64,000 nucleotides of DNA from Halicephalobus mephisto (taxonomy: Eukaryota; Nematoda; Chromadorea; Rhabditida; Panagrolaimidae): contig SWDT01000002.1 of the NCBI GenBank assembly GCA_009193035.1, positions 372,001-436,000 of the forward strand, written 5' to 3'. The notes under the pieces are model-generated. The model did not search any database. It was not told where the DNA came from and saw only the letters and a program-made list of their open reading frames with translations. A program made the position numbers and the translations under genes. Positions 22,605 to 35,205 of this stretch are shown piece by piece; the first letter of the stretch is position 1, and every line of letters begins with the position of its first letter.

Positions 22605-22885
22605 CAAAATTTTGGCGAAATGTGAATATTGTCAAATTCGAATCTTTGGCGAAACGTGAACGAACGCCAAATTCGAATCTTTGGCGAAACGTGAACGAAC
22701 GCAAATTTGAATCCTTGGCGAAACGTGAATGAATGCCAAATTCGAATCCTTGGCGAAATGTGACTAAATGCCAAATTCAAAACCTTGGCGAAAAGTGACT
22801 AAATACTAAATCCAAATCCTTGGCGAAATGTGACTAAATGCCAAATCCAAATCCTTGGCGAAATGTGACTAAATGTCAATTATAA
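22605..22885 (-). repeat. Minisatellite B array
   Basis: About nine copies of a ~31-base unit with CTTTGGCGAAACGTGAACGA and CTTGGCGAAATGTGACTAAA variants. The clean periodicity gives a repetitive open frame on the minus strand that is not a gene. Confidence 0.85.
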
Positions 22886-23819
22886 TTTTTATAATATTTT
22901 AAAATTAAGTTTTTCACATATGATTTCGATGTGAATTTTGGAAATTTTCTAAAAATTCTAATTCTTGATTTTAGATAATTTAAAATTTTAAGAATTCTGA
23001 TTTGAGAAAATCTCGAAAATTTGAATAAAATTCTCGAAAAATTATAATTTTCGAAATTTTATTGAAAGAAAATTGGGGAGTAAAAAATGAGACGGAATAA
23101 TTTGCACGGTCGCGCAGTTCCAGAAACCCGCTTCAACCCAAATGGAATCCAACGATTCCCCTTCCGCTTGGGAGAATAATATTGTTCATCGATGCAAAAC
23201 GAGCGTTTTTTGTATTCAGTAAAGTAATAACACGGCAGATAACCATGGGTCGTGCAAGCTTTGTTTAAAGTTGAAACGTCAACTTCCGATTATTTCAAAA
23301 ATTTAAAATTTTCCGTTCGAGAATTCTAAAAAAGTTTTTTCATTCGAAAAATTAGAAAAAAATTTTCCGTTCGAGAATTCTAAAATTAAAAAATTTTCCA
23401 TTCGAGAATTCTAAAACTAAAAATTTTCTGTTCGAGAATTCTAAAATTTAAAATTTTCTTTTTGAGAATTCAGAACAAAAATATTTCATTTAAAAATCAA
23501 GAAAAATTTTTCATTCAAGAACCAAGAAAATTTTCCGTTCGAGAATTCTAAAATTAAAAAATTTATTTTTTTTAAACAGAAAATTTTAATAAAAAAAATT
23601 AAATTTTTAAATGGAAAATCTTAATTTTTTGAAATGAGTAAAGTTAGCATTTCTTCTTTAAGCCAAAAAATGTTAAAAATAAAAAGTGAAAAAGCTGAAA
23701 TTACTGAATTACACGATCCAAAATGAAGAACACTACACTCGATGAGCCACGACTCTCCCCAAATAAACCAACCATTGTCTCCAGAATCCTGTCAAGAATT
23801 CATGATTGAAAAGGTCCTG

Positions 23820-24060
23820 AAATATTACTATTTAAAAAAAAATAAAAATTACTATTTAAAAAAAAATAAAATTCTTATTTAAAAAAATAAAAATTACTAT
23901 TTAAAAAAATAAAATTCTTATTTAAAAAAAATAAAATTCTTATTTAAAAAAAATTATAATTATTATTTTTAAAAAAATAAAAATTATTATTTTTAAAAAA
24001 ATTATAATTATTATTTTTAAAAAAATTAAAATTATTATTTTAAAAAAAATAAAACATTTG
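23820..24060 (+). repeat. AAAATTACTATTTAAAA low-complexity array
   Basis: Units of about 30 bases made of TATTTAAAAAAAATAAA and ATTATTATTTTTAAAAA. This is pure AT with no other signal. Confidence 0.7.
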
Positions 24061-24359
24061 ATCGCGGAAAAAATGATTTATTTTCGGTCTCAATCAAACT
24101 TTTTCTGTGGCTGAAATTCCTTCGGTTTGAAGTAAACATTGAAGGAAAGCCAAAAAACACAGGTTGGGCGGGTCCGAAATCTGTGAATGATGGGAAAGGC
24201 CTCAATTGAAAAAGTTTTTTCTGACAAGTATGTGATAAAACACAAAAACGAACAAAAGGTACTGGGTGATTATCACAAAAAAGAATTCTGATTACATGAT
24301 AGAAATTTCTACAGTAATTATGGAATTTCAATATCCAAATTTACGGTCTAATAATGAAA

Positions 24360-25250
24360 TAAAAAACATTCGTCGTGGGACCATTGCTGGAAATTTTCTA
24401 TAAAAATAAAATTTAAAAAAAAATTTAAAAAAAAATAAGATTTTAAAAAAAATAAGATTTAAAAAAAAAATTTTAAAAAATAAGATTTAAAAAAAACTTT
24501 AAAAAAATAAAATTTTAAAATCAGTGGTCCCAGAGCGAAAAATTCCTAAAGATGCTAATAGTCAGATTTGTCGTCTGATAATAAATCCAGAAATGTTCGT
24601 TGTAGGACCATTGGTTTGGATGTGATCATAAAGTGAAAAAAACGAACATATGAACATCGCTGGTCCCACAGCGAATAATATTAAAAGATTACGGACAAAG
24701 TTGAAAGTCAAAAATCAATCAAAAATTTTCACGTTAAGACTATTGTTTGAACTTCGTCGTCAAAAGATGCAAATCAGGGAAATCTTAAAATAGACAAAAT
24801 ACTGGTCCCGAAACGAATAATATCAAAGGATTCTTAGCTAAATTGAAAGTCAAAAATTAAATACTTTCTTGTTAAGATTACTATTTGACATTAACCTTGA
24901 AAAAAAGTGGAAAATATTAGTCCCGAAGCGAATAATATTAAAATATCTTTAACTAAATTGAAAATTAAAAATTAAATACTTTCTTTTTAGGATTATTATT
25001 TGACATTAACCTTGAAAATAAGTGAAAAATATTGGTCCCGAAACGAATAATGTTAAAGGATTCTTAGCTAAATTGAAAATTAAAATATTTTCTTGTTAGG
25101 ATTACTATTTGACATTAACCTTGAAAAAAAGTGGAAAATATTGGTCCCGAAACGAATAATGTTAAAATATCTTTAACTAAATTGAAAATTAAAATATTTT
25201 TTAAGACCATTATTTGAATTCCATCTTTGAAAAAGTGAAAAATCGTGACG
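24360..25250 (+). repeat. Tandem repeat, ~115-120 bp unit, five or more copies
   Basis: The units contain TTGGTCCCGAAACGAATAAT, AAATTGAAAATTAAAAT and GGATTACTATTTGACATTAA. Earlier degenerate relatives (TGGTCCCACAGCGAATAA, GTTGTAGGACCATTGG) lead into it. This is the clearest array of the shared GGTCCCG-ACGAA core in the spelling with AA at the variable centre. Confidence 0.8.
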
Positions 25251-25689
25251 TAACTAATGTTTAATTAGTTTTTCGATCAGAAAATTGATTACTTCTATTG
25301 GAAGTCGAAAAAACTACTTCCTTTTTGAAAATTAAATTACTAAAATCCGACACCTGCGGGACATCTCGAAAAAGGGAATCAGTCTCAGCTGTTGGGCACA
25401 TTTCCAATTTTCTCCAAAACAAAAGAAATTTCATTTTTTTCATCGGGTTTCATTTGCAGCATTTCAGAACCCGTTTTATTCGAACCAAGATTTTCAGAGA
25501 CGTAACTGTTATTATTTCTGTCCCTAATGAACCGGGGATAAAGCAAAATGCCTCAGGCTACTATTAGAGAAGGAAATTACGACGTGGCCGAGACTTGGAG
25601 TAATTGGGTTTTCAACTTTGACAATCCCAAAGTTTACAAAAACGAACAACCTCGACTTTCACGAATTTTGTAATTTTCGGGATTTTCTG

Positions 25690-26300
25690 AAATCAATTTT
25701 ATATAAAATCTAACAATTTCGATCTCAATTGGAAAGTTTTAAAAATTCGTTTTGAGACAATTTTTCGTAATTTTTTTATTAAATATTTAGTTTTCGGAAT
25801 TTTCTAAGCATTTTAAAAAATTTAACAATTTCGGTCTCAATTGGAAAGTTTTAAAAATTCAATTTGAGACAATTTTTCGTAATTTTTTTTATTTAATATT
25901 TATAGTTTTCGGAATTTTCTGAAATCAATTTTATATAAAATTTAACAATTTCGGTCTTATCTGGAAAATTTGCAAAATTCAATTTGAGACAATTTTTCGT
26001 AATTTTTTTTATTAAATATTTAGTTTTCAGAATTTTCTGAAATCAATTTTATATAAAGTCTAATAATTTCGGTCTTATCTGGAAAATTTGCAAAATTCTT
26101 CTTGAGACAATTTTTCGTAATTTTATTCTAAGGATTTCTACTTCCTGGAATATGTCAGAATTTATGGGACATTTTTGAAATTTTCCAGAATTAATTTTAT
26201 ATAAAATAAAATTTAACAATTTCGGTCTTAACTGGAAATTTGTAAAAATTCAATTTGAGACAATTTTTCCAAAATTTTGCATTAAACGTTCCTATTTTCT
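25690..26300 (+). repeat. Tandem repeat, ~118-bp unit, five copies
   Basis: Each copy has AATTTCGGTCTTATCTGGAA, AATTCAATTTGAGACAATTT and TCAGAATTTTCTGAAATC. The ATTCATTTTGAGACAAT block is the same core in reverse orientation. Confidence 0.8.
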
Positions 26301-27130
26301 GTAATTACACGATTCGGAACTCCCCTGAGGCACCTACTAAGAAAATTATAGTTTTAGTCCCAATTGGAAAGTTCTAAAATTCGTGCCAAGAAACGTTTTT
26401 AAAATCCCGTCATATATTTTCGGTTTTTTAAATAACATAATGACGGATAATTACGGCTTTCGTTACAACTTGTATTTTTAACAAAACATTTCTAAAAAAT
26501 AATTTTATGCTTTTTAAAAAATAAAAAAAAATATAAAAAAAATTTAAAAAAAAATAAAAAAAATCAATAAAATTTAAAATAAAATTTTTAAATTTAAAAA
26601 AAATCAAACAAAATTAATAAAAATTAATAAAATTTTAAAAATTAAAAAGAAATTTAAAAATTTCGAAAAATTTTTAAAAAATTTAAAAAAATTTAAAAAA
26701 ATAAATTTTAAATTTTTAAATTTAAAAATAAATTTCCGAAAATTTTTATATTGAATAAATTTTTAAATGTTAAATTTATGTGAAAATAAAAATGAAAAAG
26801 ATGATTTTGAGAATTTTCTAAGAATGAATTTAATTCGAAAAAAAGACATTTTTAAATTGCCATAAATGACCAGAATTTTAATTTAAAAGCACTTTGTCAT
26901 ATTTGGCCAGAAGAAAAATGAATAAAACACGCAATTCCAAAATTCAAGAACCTCAATCGAAAATATGGAATTTGTTTTTCGAAATTTCATCATAAAAATT
27001 AAAAATATTTTTGAAAAAGTTTCTCGAAACGAATTTTAAAAAATTAAAAAAGTAATTTTCCCTTAAAAAGTCATAAAAGCAAAAAAACCAATAAACTGAA
27101 GCAGGTGGAATAAGAAAATTGGTGTTTATG

Positions 27131-27890
27131 CACAAAAAGGGTAGATTAAAAGGGTTGTAATTTATTGGATACATTATATTGAATGTATGTGGTAGAATAA
27201 ATACCATATGCCGATATCAGCCTGATAATAGATATATCGAATACAATGTATCCGACACATCACAATAGTTTTAATGTATTCATATAGTGTTCAATGCACC
27301 GATATCAACTTAGTATATCCATGTATTCAATGTAATATATCCGATACATCACAGTAGTTTTAATGTATCTATATATCATATATCATATATTATATATCAT
27401 GTACTGATATCATATTTAATATATCCATGTATTGAATGTAATATATCCGATACACCAGAATAGTTTTAATGTATTTATATATCATGTACTGATATCAACT
27501 TAGTATATCTATACATCGAATATAATATATCCGATACATCACAGTAGTTTTAATGTATCTATATATCATATTCAATTCATAGATATCGTACTTAATATTT
27601 CGATACATCAGAATCATTCTAATGTATTTATATATCATATTCAACTCATAGATATCATACTTAATATATCGATATATCAAAATCGTTTCATTGTATCTAT
27701 ATGTCATATATCATGTACTGATATCATACTTCATATATCCATACATTGAAAATGATATATAAATAAATCAAAATCGTTTCATCGTATTTATATATCATAT
27801 ATCATGTACTGATATCCATACATTAAATATGATATATAAATACATCAAAATCGTCCTAATGTATTTATATATCACGTACTACCTACTTAT
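27131..27890 (+). repeat. Dispersed repeat F, copy 1, with internal ~90-bp subrepeats
   Basis: It begins CACAAAAAGGGTAGATTAAA. It then has about six units around ATATATCATGTACTGATATC, CTTAGTATATCCATGTATT and TATATCCGATACATCAGAA. A second copy in the same orientation is at 48464-49070; the first ~150 bases of the two are almost identical. The ends show no clear terminal inverted repeat. Confidence 0.85.
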
Positions 27891-28194
27891 TTTTACATCT
27901 GAACTCAATTTTAAACAACCTCAAGGTTCAGAGATTTTTGGACAAAAATCGAAAAATTCAATAAAGTTCAAAAATGGATCAGAGGACAATGGTTTTCAAA
28001 AAAGTGAAAGACCTTCGGAATGGATTGATGGATGCTTGTGGATCAAAAAGGTTCTTCGATGGCGGGTAAACTCAACACAAATATTTCTCAAAAAACAAAT
28101 ATTAAGTTCTTCCAAAAGTAGGTAAATAAAATCTGAAAAGTTTTAAAAATAATATTTTTATTTAAAAATTTCTAAAAAATGGTCTCGAGATGAA

Positions 28195-28900
28195 TTTTCG
28201 AAATTTTTAAAAATTAAAGTTTTTATAAAATTTTGAAAAAGTTTAAAATTTTGGAAAATTAAAATTTTTATAAAATTTTGAAAAAGTTTAAAATTTTTAA
28301 AAATTAAAGTTTTTATAAAATTTTGAAAAAGTTTAAAATTTTGGAAAATTAAAATTTTATAAAATTTTGAAAAAGTTTAAAATTTTGGAAAAATTTAAAA
28401 TTTAAAAATTTTTAATCGGATTTTAGAATATTTTTTGAGATTTTAGAAAGTTTCAGAAATTTCTGTAAAATTTTTAAATTAGGAACTTTCGTAAAATTTG
28501 GAAGGATTACAGAAGCTTATTTAAGAATTCAGAAGAATTTTAGAAATTTTCATACCATTTTCAAAGAATTCAGAAAATTTTAAAAATTATAAAAGTTGAT
28601 AAAAATCTCGAAAAATTTCAAAGAATTTAGAAAATTCTAAGTTTTAATAAAAATTTCAAAGAATTTAAGAATTTTCTGAAATTTTATAAAAAAATTAGAA
28701 AATTTTGGAGAATTTTATTTAAAAATTTCGAAATTTTATAAAAAAAATTTTTAATTTTGGAGAATTTTAGAAATTTTCGGAAAATTTAAATTTTGGAGAA
28801 TTTTAGAAAATTTTTAAATTTTGGAGAATTTTAGGAATTTTTAGAAAATTTAAATTTTGGAGAATTTTAGAAATTTTCGGAAAATTTAAATTTTAAAATT
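28195..28900 (+). repeat. Low-complexity AATTTTGGAGAATTTTAGAA repeats
   Basis: A first block (28195-28400) has ~57-base units of AAAAAGTTTAAAATTTTGGA. A second (28690-28890) has ~45-base units of ATTTTGGAGAATTTTAGAA. Neither shows coding potential. Confidence 0.65.
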
Positions 28901-29339
28901 GAATCATTGTGATGGGAACTAAACAGAAATGGAAAAAACAGACCCATTACCGTTCTGACCTGACCTCGGCCAGAGCGCGAACACTGGGCGGGAAAGCCTC
29001 GAAACAAGGATTACCCCGAATCCGGCACAATTATCCAGAATTAAATTTTTTAGAAACATAAACTATTTTAAAAATTGAAAAAAGTTTAAATATAAGAAAG
29101 AAATAAATATTTATTCAAGTCGGGAGCTGAATCGAAAGTTGGCACACCTGAAGAAGACAATGCACAATCGATAAGCACTCTCGAGACCGCCCGGCTAAAG
29201 TCAGACTGTCCGACAAGCCAAAAAACAAGTTTACCTACATTTACGAAGACCGAGGCTCAAGTGGATTTTCAAAAACTTGGGTCAAATGTTGCTGTTTTTT
29301 ATTCAGTAACTACTCCAAATACGTTGTTCAAAAAACTAT

Positions 29340-29985
29340 TTTTGTTACAAAATTTCGAAATAACTCTCGACAGGAACTTTCCACTCGGGACCAGGAACTG
29401 TGAAATTTAATATTTAGTTAATTTTAAAAATATTTGTTATATTAAAAAAATAATTACGAAATATCTTCCGACAACAATTTTTAAAATTTTCCACTCGGGA
29501 CCAGGAACTGTGAAATTTAATATTTAGTTGATTTTAAAAATATTTGTTATATTAAAAAAATTAGTTACAAAATTTCGAAATATCTTCCGACAACAATTTT
29601 TAAAATTTTCCACTCGGGACCAGGAACTGCAAAACTTAATATTTATTTAATTTTGAAAATATTTGTCGTATTAAAAAAATTAGTTACAAAATTTCGAAAT
29701 ATCTCTTGAAAGAAATTTTCCACTCGGGACCAGGAACTGTGAAATTTAATATTTATTTAATTGTAAAAATTTTAATCATATTAAAAAATTGATTACGAAA
29801 TATCTCTCAACAACAACTTTTTTATTTTCCAGCTGGGACCAAAAAACACAAAATTTAATATTTATTTGATTCTGAAGGTTTTAATCATATTACAAAAAAT
29901 CTCATTATGAAATTTCGAAATATCTTTCGGAAGGAATTTTAAAATTTCTCAGTCGAGATCAAAAATTATAAAACTTTGAAAATCA
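29340..29985 (+). repeat. Tandem repeat, ~115-120 bp unit, five to six copies
   Basis: Each unit contains TTTTCCACTCGGGACCAGGA, TAATATTTAGTTGATTTTA and ACAAAATTTCGAAATATC. Related units continue weakly to about 30700 (TTTCCACTTGGGACCACAA). Confidence 0.85.
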
Positions 29986-30104
29986 TGTAAACACTACATT
30001 CTAACCACGTTGAAGAAAACCGTCACAAAATTCTGAAAAATTTTAACGAAAATTTTTATAACTTTGTAATTTCTGGGACAGAAATTATGAAAGAAAGAGA
30101 ACAC

Positions 30105-30415
30105 TCAAGTAATCTGGATATTAGGAATTGTGGGATACTGTAAGACATGAATAAAATCATCGGTGGTTTTTGATATGTTAGATATATATTATCACCTATC
30201 TCTTATTGTTAAAGTCAAGATTACTGCTAAAACAGAAACTAAACTAGAAAGAAATTACCCAAAGCGATAACCTGAACATCAGGGATCTTAGAATACTGTA
30301 AGGCGTGAATAAAATCATCGGTTGTCTTTGATATGTTAGATATATATTATCACCTATCTCTTATTGTTTAAATGAAAATTAGTAGTATTCTTGCTATTTC
30401 TGTCCTGACAGTAAT
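30105..30415 (+). repeat. Repeat A array, two copies
   Basis: Two ~160-base units with GTGGGATACTGTAAGACATG, TTAGATATATATTATCACC and ACCCAAAGCGATAACCTGA. This is the reverse complement of the array in protease intron 2 (12095-12500). Confidence 0.8.
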
Positions 30416-30819
30416 CAAGACCAGAAACTACAGAACATGACATTTACTTTAATTTTAAGGTCATAAATAACATTATTGAAAAAAACAAGTTTTTGTTACA
30501 TGATTCTGAAAAATGCCTCAACAAGAAGTTTTAGAATTTTCCATTTGGGACCGGAATTGTGAAATTTAATATTTATCTGGTTCTAGAAGTTCCAAATTTC
30601 GCGATTATAAAAATTAAAAATATTTTATAACAAAACTGAAAATTTGTCTCGAGAAGAATTTTTTCGAAACTTTCCACTTGGGACCACAATTGTGAAATTT
30701 AACGTTTATGAATTTCTAAAAAAATAAAAATATTAAACTTAAAAATTCCAACATCTTTCACGATATACTGTAATTTCGTCCAAATACAGTAATCTAAGAA
30801 TTTTTTAACAGTAATTTTT

Positions 30820-31235
30820 TTTAAATTTAAAAATAATGAAAATAAATTTTTTTTTATTTAAAAATTATTAAATAAGTTTTAATAAATTTTTTTTAATTTA
30901 AAAATTATAAAATTAAGTTTTTTTTAGAAATTATAAAATAAGTTTTTTTATTTAAAAATTATTAAAATAAGTTTTTTATTTAAAAATTATTAAATAAATT
31001 TTAATAAATTTTTTTTAATTTAAAAATTATAAAATAAGTTTTTTTTAGAAATTATAAAATAAGTTTTTTTATTTAAAAATTATTAAATAAGTTTCAATAA
31101 ATTTTTTTAATTTAGAAATTATAAAATAAGTTTTTTTTAGAAATTATAAAATAAGTTTTTTTATTTAAAAATTATTAAATAAGTTTTAATAAATTTTTTT
31201 AATTTAAAAATTATAAAATAAGTTTTTTAAATTTA
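30820..31235 (+). repeat. AT-only tandem repeat, ~105-115 bp
   Basis: Built of AAATAAGTTTTTTTATTTA and AATTATTAAATAAGTTTTAA blocks repeated about four times. No other feature is seen. Confidence 0.7.
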
Positions 31236-31529
31236 GAATGAAAATTATTTTCGAATAATATAAGAGTAAATCTTCGGTGAACATTCCTCAGGTGACCGGT
31301 CCTCGAAAGCGAAAATGGGCTCATCACCGACTCATTTCACTCTCGAGAAATAGCGGCAAACAAAGAAGACACGATTCCTGCCTGTTGACCTCCAGCGACC
31401 ACGTCCACTACAAGAGGAAACTCGATCTAGAATCGAAAGCTTCCTCTCAAGTCCTCTGCCTCAGGCAATGTGACATAATAAACGTCCATTATGAGCCAGA
31501 AAATAATCAAAGTTTTTAAAAAATAACGG

Positions 31530-32660
31530 ATTTTATAAAAAATTAAAATTTTTAAAAAATAACAAATTTTATAAATAATAAAAATTTTTAAAAAATAACG
31601 AATTTTATAAAAAAAAATTTTTTTAAATTATGGAATTTTTAATATTAATTATTTTTGAAAATTTCGATAAAAATGAAAATTGAAATTTTTAAAATTGTTC
31701 GAAAAAATTTTAGAAAATTATAATTTTAAATATTTTTGAAAATTTCGCCGAATTTTGGAGGACTTCAGTGAAATTTTATTTTATTAAATATGAAAAATTT
31801 AAAATAAATTTTTAAAATTGTTTGAAAAAAAATTTTGATTAAAAATAATTTAAAATTTTTATTGAATTTTGAAATCATTGAAATTTTCGTAAAATTTCGG
31901 AAATTTTCAGGAAATTTTAGAGAGCTTTAGTAATTTCCTCGAAATTCTAGAAGTTTCGAAAACAATTTAAATAAATTCAGAAATTAGTATAAAATTTTAA
32001 AAATTTGAACATTTTTTACTGTATTTTTTCAAAAATTTAGAAATTTTAGAATATTTTTATTGAATTTTGGAATATTGTAGAAATTTAAAAAAATTAGATG
32101 ACTTTAGAATTTAGTATAAAATTGTAAAAATCTGAAAATTTACTGTATTTTTCAAGATTTTAGAAACTTTTATAAAATTTTAAGAAATTTTAAAATATTT
32201 TTATTAAATTTCGGAATATTCTAGAAATTTAAAGAAGAATTTAGTATAAAATTGTAAAATTTTGGAAATTTACTGTATTTTTCAAGATTTTAGAAACTAT
32301 AAAATTTTAAGAAATTTTAAAATATTTTTATTAAATTTCGGAATATAGTAGAAATTTAAAGAAGAATTTAGTATAAAATTGTAAAAATTCGGAGAGTTAC
32401 TGTATTTTTCAAAATTTTAGAAACTTTTATAAAAGTTAAAAATTTTATTAAATTTCGAAATATTCTAGAAATTTAAAAAAATTAGATGACTTCAGAATTT
32501 AGTATAAATTTATAAAAATTCGGAGATTTATTGTATTTTTCAAGATTTTAGAAGTTTTTATAAAATTTTAAGGAATTTTAGAAAAATTTTATTAAATTTC
32601 GAAATATTCTAGAAATTTAAAAAAATTAGATGAATTCAGAATTTAGTATAAAATTTTAAA
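31530..32660 (+). repeat. AT-rich degenerate and tandem repeats, ~110-bp unit from 32000
   Basis: From about 32000 the block TTTAGTATAAAATTGTAAAA, then TTTACTGTATTTTTCAAGAT and AAATTTCGGAATATTCTAGA, is repeated about five times. 31530-32000 is related but more decayed. Confidence 0.7.
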
Positions 32661-33639
32661 ATTTGGAAAACCTACTAGATTCCAGGAGCTTCTACGGAAT
32701 TTCAGAAATTTGAGAACTTTGAACTGGGCCTTATAAGACTCCGAAAGCTCTTACAAGACTTTAGTCTGGAGATTCTAAAGAGTTTCAATTCCATTTTGCA
32801 AAAAAAGCGTCAAAAACACTTGAGGCAAAAAATTCCCGGAGTTATGCCAGTTTTGACAACCTCGAGGAGGGCTTAGGAAGAGTCCCAGGGCTAAGAATTG
32901 AAAAGAATCAATTAGCAAGGACTGGAACGAAGACAAACAGTCAAAAATTAGGTGTCCAATGAAAATCGAATCCCGCGGGAAAAAGTCAAATCAGTCCTGG
33001 AGCAGTTTTTACTCGAGGAAAGACTGGCAAAGTTTGGATGGGAAAGAAAACACGGGAAATTGCCCAAAATTGAGACAACGCCGGTCAAGTGCTGCTAATT
33101 TGTCTCTTCCCCTTAGGGCATGACGAACAAAAATGTACAATTCTTATTTATACCAAGGAATCCAGAAATTAAAAAGAAAATTGGTAATTTTAAATTTGTT
33201 TTTTATTGAGTAAAGAATTCCGAACTTTTCGAAACCTAAAATTTTTGGAATTCTTTGAATCCGAAAATTTTAGGGAATTTTAAATAATTCCAAAAAAGTT
33301 TAAAGAGTTTTTAAAAATTCAGAAATTTTAGAAAGTTTTTAAAAAATCCAAATAATTTGAAGATTATAGAAAATTCGTCATCAGACTATTTCAAAATAAT
33401 TTTCATTTTTGATTTTTATATTCATCAAAGTAGGATTCTTTAAATCTCTAGAATCCAATTGGGAGACTTTTGAAACTTGCAAAATCTTGAAGAATCTTAT
33501 AGGGGCTTCTGAAGGCTTCCAGAATCTTCTTGAACTTTCTGGAATCTAATAATATATTCTAAAACTTCAAAAATCTCATGAAAATTTCTAGAATTTCCCA
33601 AAATATAAAAATTTTTTAAATTTTCAATGATATTTATTT

Positions 33640-34345
33640 TCTCTATTTCGTAATATTTATTTCGTTTTATATTAATTTTTTATAATTAAATCAATTTAAT
33701 ATCTTGGTTAAGAAATTAATTTAAAAAGAAAGAATTTCGAAATTTGTGCAGATCAAAAAAGAGAAAAATAAGGAAGAAATGTTGCTGGGAAGTTGTGTGA
33801 TATTTATTTTCTTTATTTCGTAATATTTATCCCGTTTTTATATTAATTTTCTTATAATTAACTTAATATCTTAATTAAGAAAAAATTAATTTAAAAAGAA
33901 TTTCGAAATTTGTACAGATCAAAAAAGAGAAAAATAAGGAAGAAATGTCGCTGGGAAGTTGTGTGATATTTATTTTCTCTATTTCGTAATATTTATCTCG
34001 TTTTATATTAATTTTTTGTAGTTAAATCAATTTAATATCTTATTTAAGTAAGAAAAAATTAATTTAAAAAGAATTTCGAAATCAGTAAGAATTGAAAAAG
34101 AGAAAAATGGGGAGTAAACATCGCTGGGAGGCATCTGTCGTACAGCCACAATCTACATCAGATAAGTCAGTTTTGTAACACAACAACGGCTGTGGCAGTT
34201 GTCCCTTCCGACTCGCATAAATTTCGAAATTCTTTTTAAATTAATTTTTTTTATTTAATTGAGATATTAGTTAATTCAATCGCAAAAAATAATAAAAATA
34301 AAAGAAAGTAAATTTTATGAAATAAAGGAAGCGAACGTAGCGGGA
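33640..34345 (+). repeat. Element G fragment: three internal subrepeats and one terminus
   Basis: Three ~185-base subrepeats carry TGTGATATTTATTTTCTTTA, TTTCGTAATATTTATCCCG and AAAGAATTTCGAAATTTG, ending near 34160 with CGCTGGGAGGCATCTGTCGTAC. It corresponds to the 3' part of the complete element at 47073-47608; the 5' terminus is missing or diverged. A second, inverted fragment follows (34210-34345). Confidence 0.7.
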
Positions 34346-34516
34346 ACTAGTTATCATGTAGTCCGTTTTTTCATTTTTTATTTCAATTTTTTCAGTTTTT
34401 TGATTGATATTTTAAGCAGTAATTCAATTACAAAAAAATCAAAATAAAAACGAAAGAAATGAGGTAAACGTTACGAAATAAAAGGAAGGTACACAAGTTT
34501 TCTGAAATCAAGCCTA

Positions 34517-34807
34517 ACTGGATGGAATCAACACAGGAATCCCTGATTATAATTTATACATTATTTGATTCTAATTGAGTACAATCGATGGCAGGATTAT
34601 GTTTTAACAGAAGATTGATCATAATTGAGTATAATCAACGTGTTTAGATCATGTTTGTTTCTAGTCAAAAAGATATTATCACGTTGATTGTATTCAATTA
34701 GAATCAATCTTCTGTTAAAATGTAATCCTCCCATCGATTGTACTCAGTTAGAATCAAATAAGATGAAAATTATAATCAGAGGCTCTTATGTGTTGATTTC
34801 ATTCAGT
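34517..34807. mobile_element. Foldback element with ~135-bp inverted arms
   Basis: The left arm starts ACTGGATGGAATCAACACA (34517) and the right arm ends TGTGTTGATTTCATTCAGT (34807). The inner blocks GATTCTAATTGAGTACAATC and AACAGAAGATTGAT recur as reverse complements near 34745 and 34705. Only about 20-30 bases separate the arms. There is no coding capacity. It lies about 900 bases upstream of the operon-like cluster. Confidence 0.8.
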
Positions 34808-35104
34808 GCTTCGTATTATTAAAGTTGGAACTCAAAATTCAAGTTCGAAGTTTTGATTTTTGTATTAAGAAATATTCATGGATCTTTTCTATTTTAAAAA
34901 TCTGTTTCATCTAAATTGATGGCTGAAAATTAGTTAAATTTTTCTAATTCAAATTCGACTCATAAGTTGCGTCTTAACACGAAAAGCTCAAATTTCGACT
35001 TTGACCTTTGACCTTTGGGTTTCAATTTCGATAATACGAAGCACAGTTAGGTGTGACTTCAGAAAACCTGTGTAAATGTCACATAGCTTACAACAGAGAG
35101 CTTT

Positions 35105-35205
35105 ACTTATACCTACAGTACCCCACGGTCCCTGATATTCAGGCCATCGCTTCAGATGGTTTCTTCTTAGTTTAGTTCCTGTCCCAACAACAGTCATCAT
35201 CGCAA
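35105..35205 (-). repeat. Repeat A, single copy
   Basis: CTACAGTACCCCACGGTCCC followed by TATTCAGGCCATCGCTTCAG and TTTAGTTCCTGTCCCAACA identify a lone copy of the family, in the same orientation as the array at 12.1-12.5 kb. Confidence 0.75.

Noticed and set aside
22583..22780. Minus-strand frame with ISPRIRIWHSFTFRQ repeats (also 13542-13775 and 20097-20309)
   Set aside because: Peptide periodicity is exactly that of minisatellite B; there is no start context or splice support.
31277..31519. 80-codon plus-strand frame in the gene-poor interval
   Set aside because: It begins in a unique island but has no domain, no splice partner and ends in repeats; kept only as part of an island.
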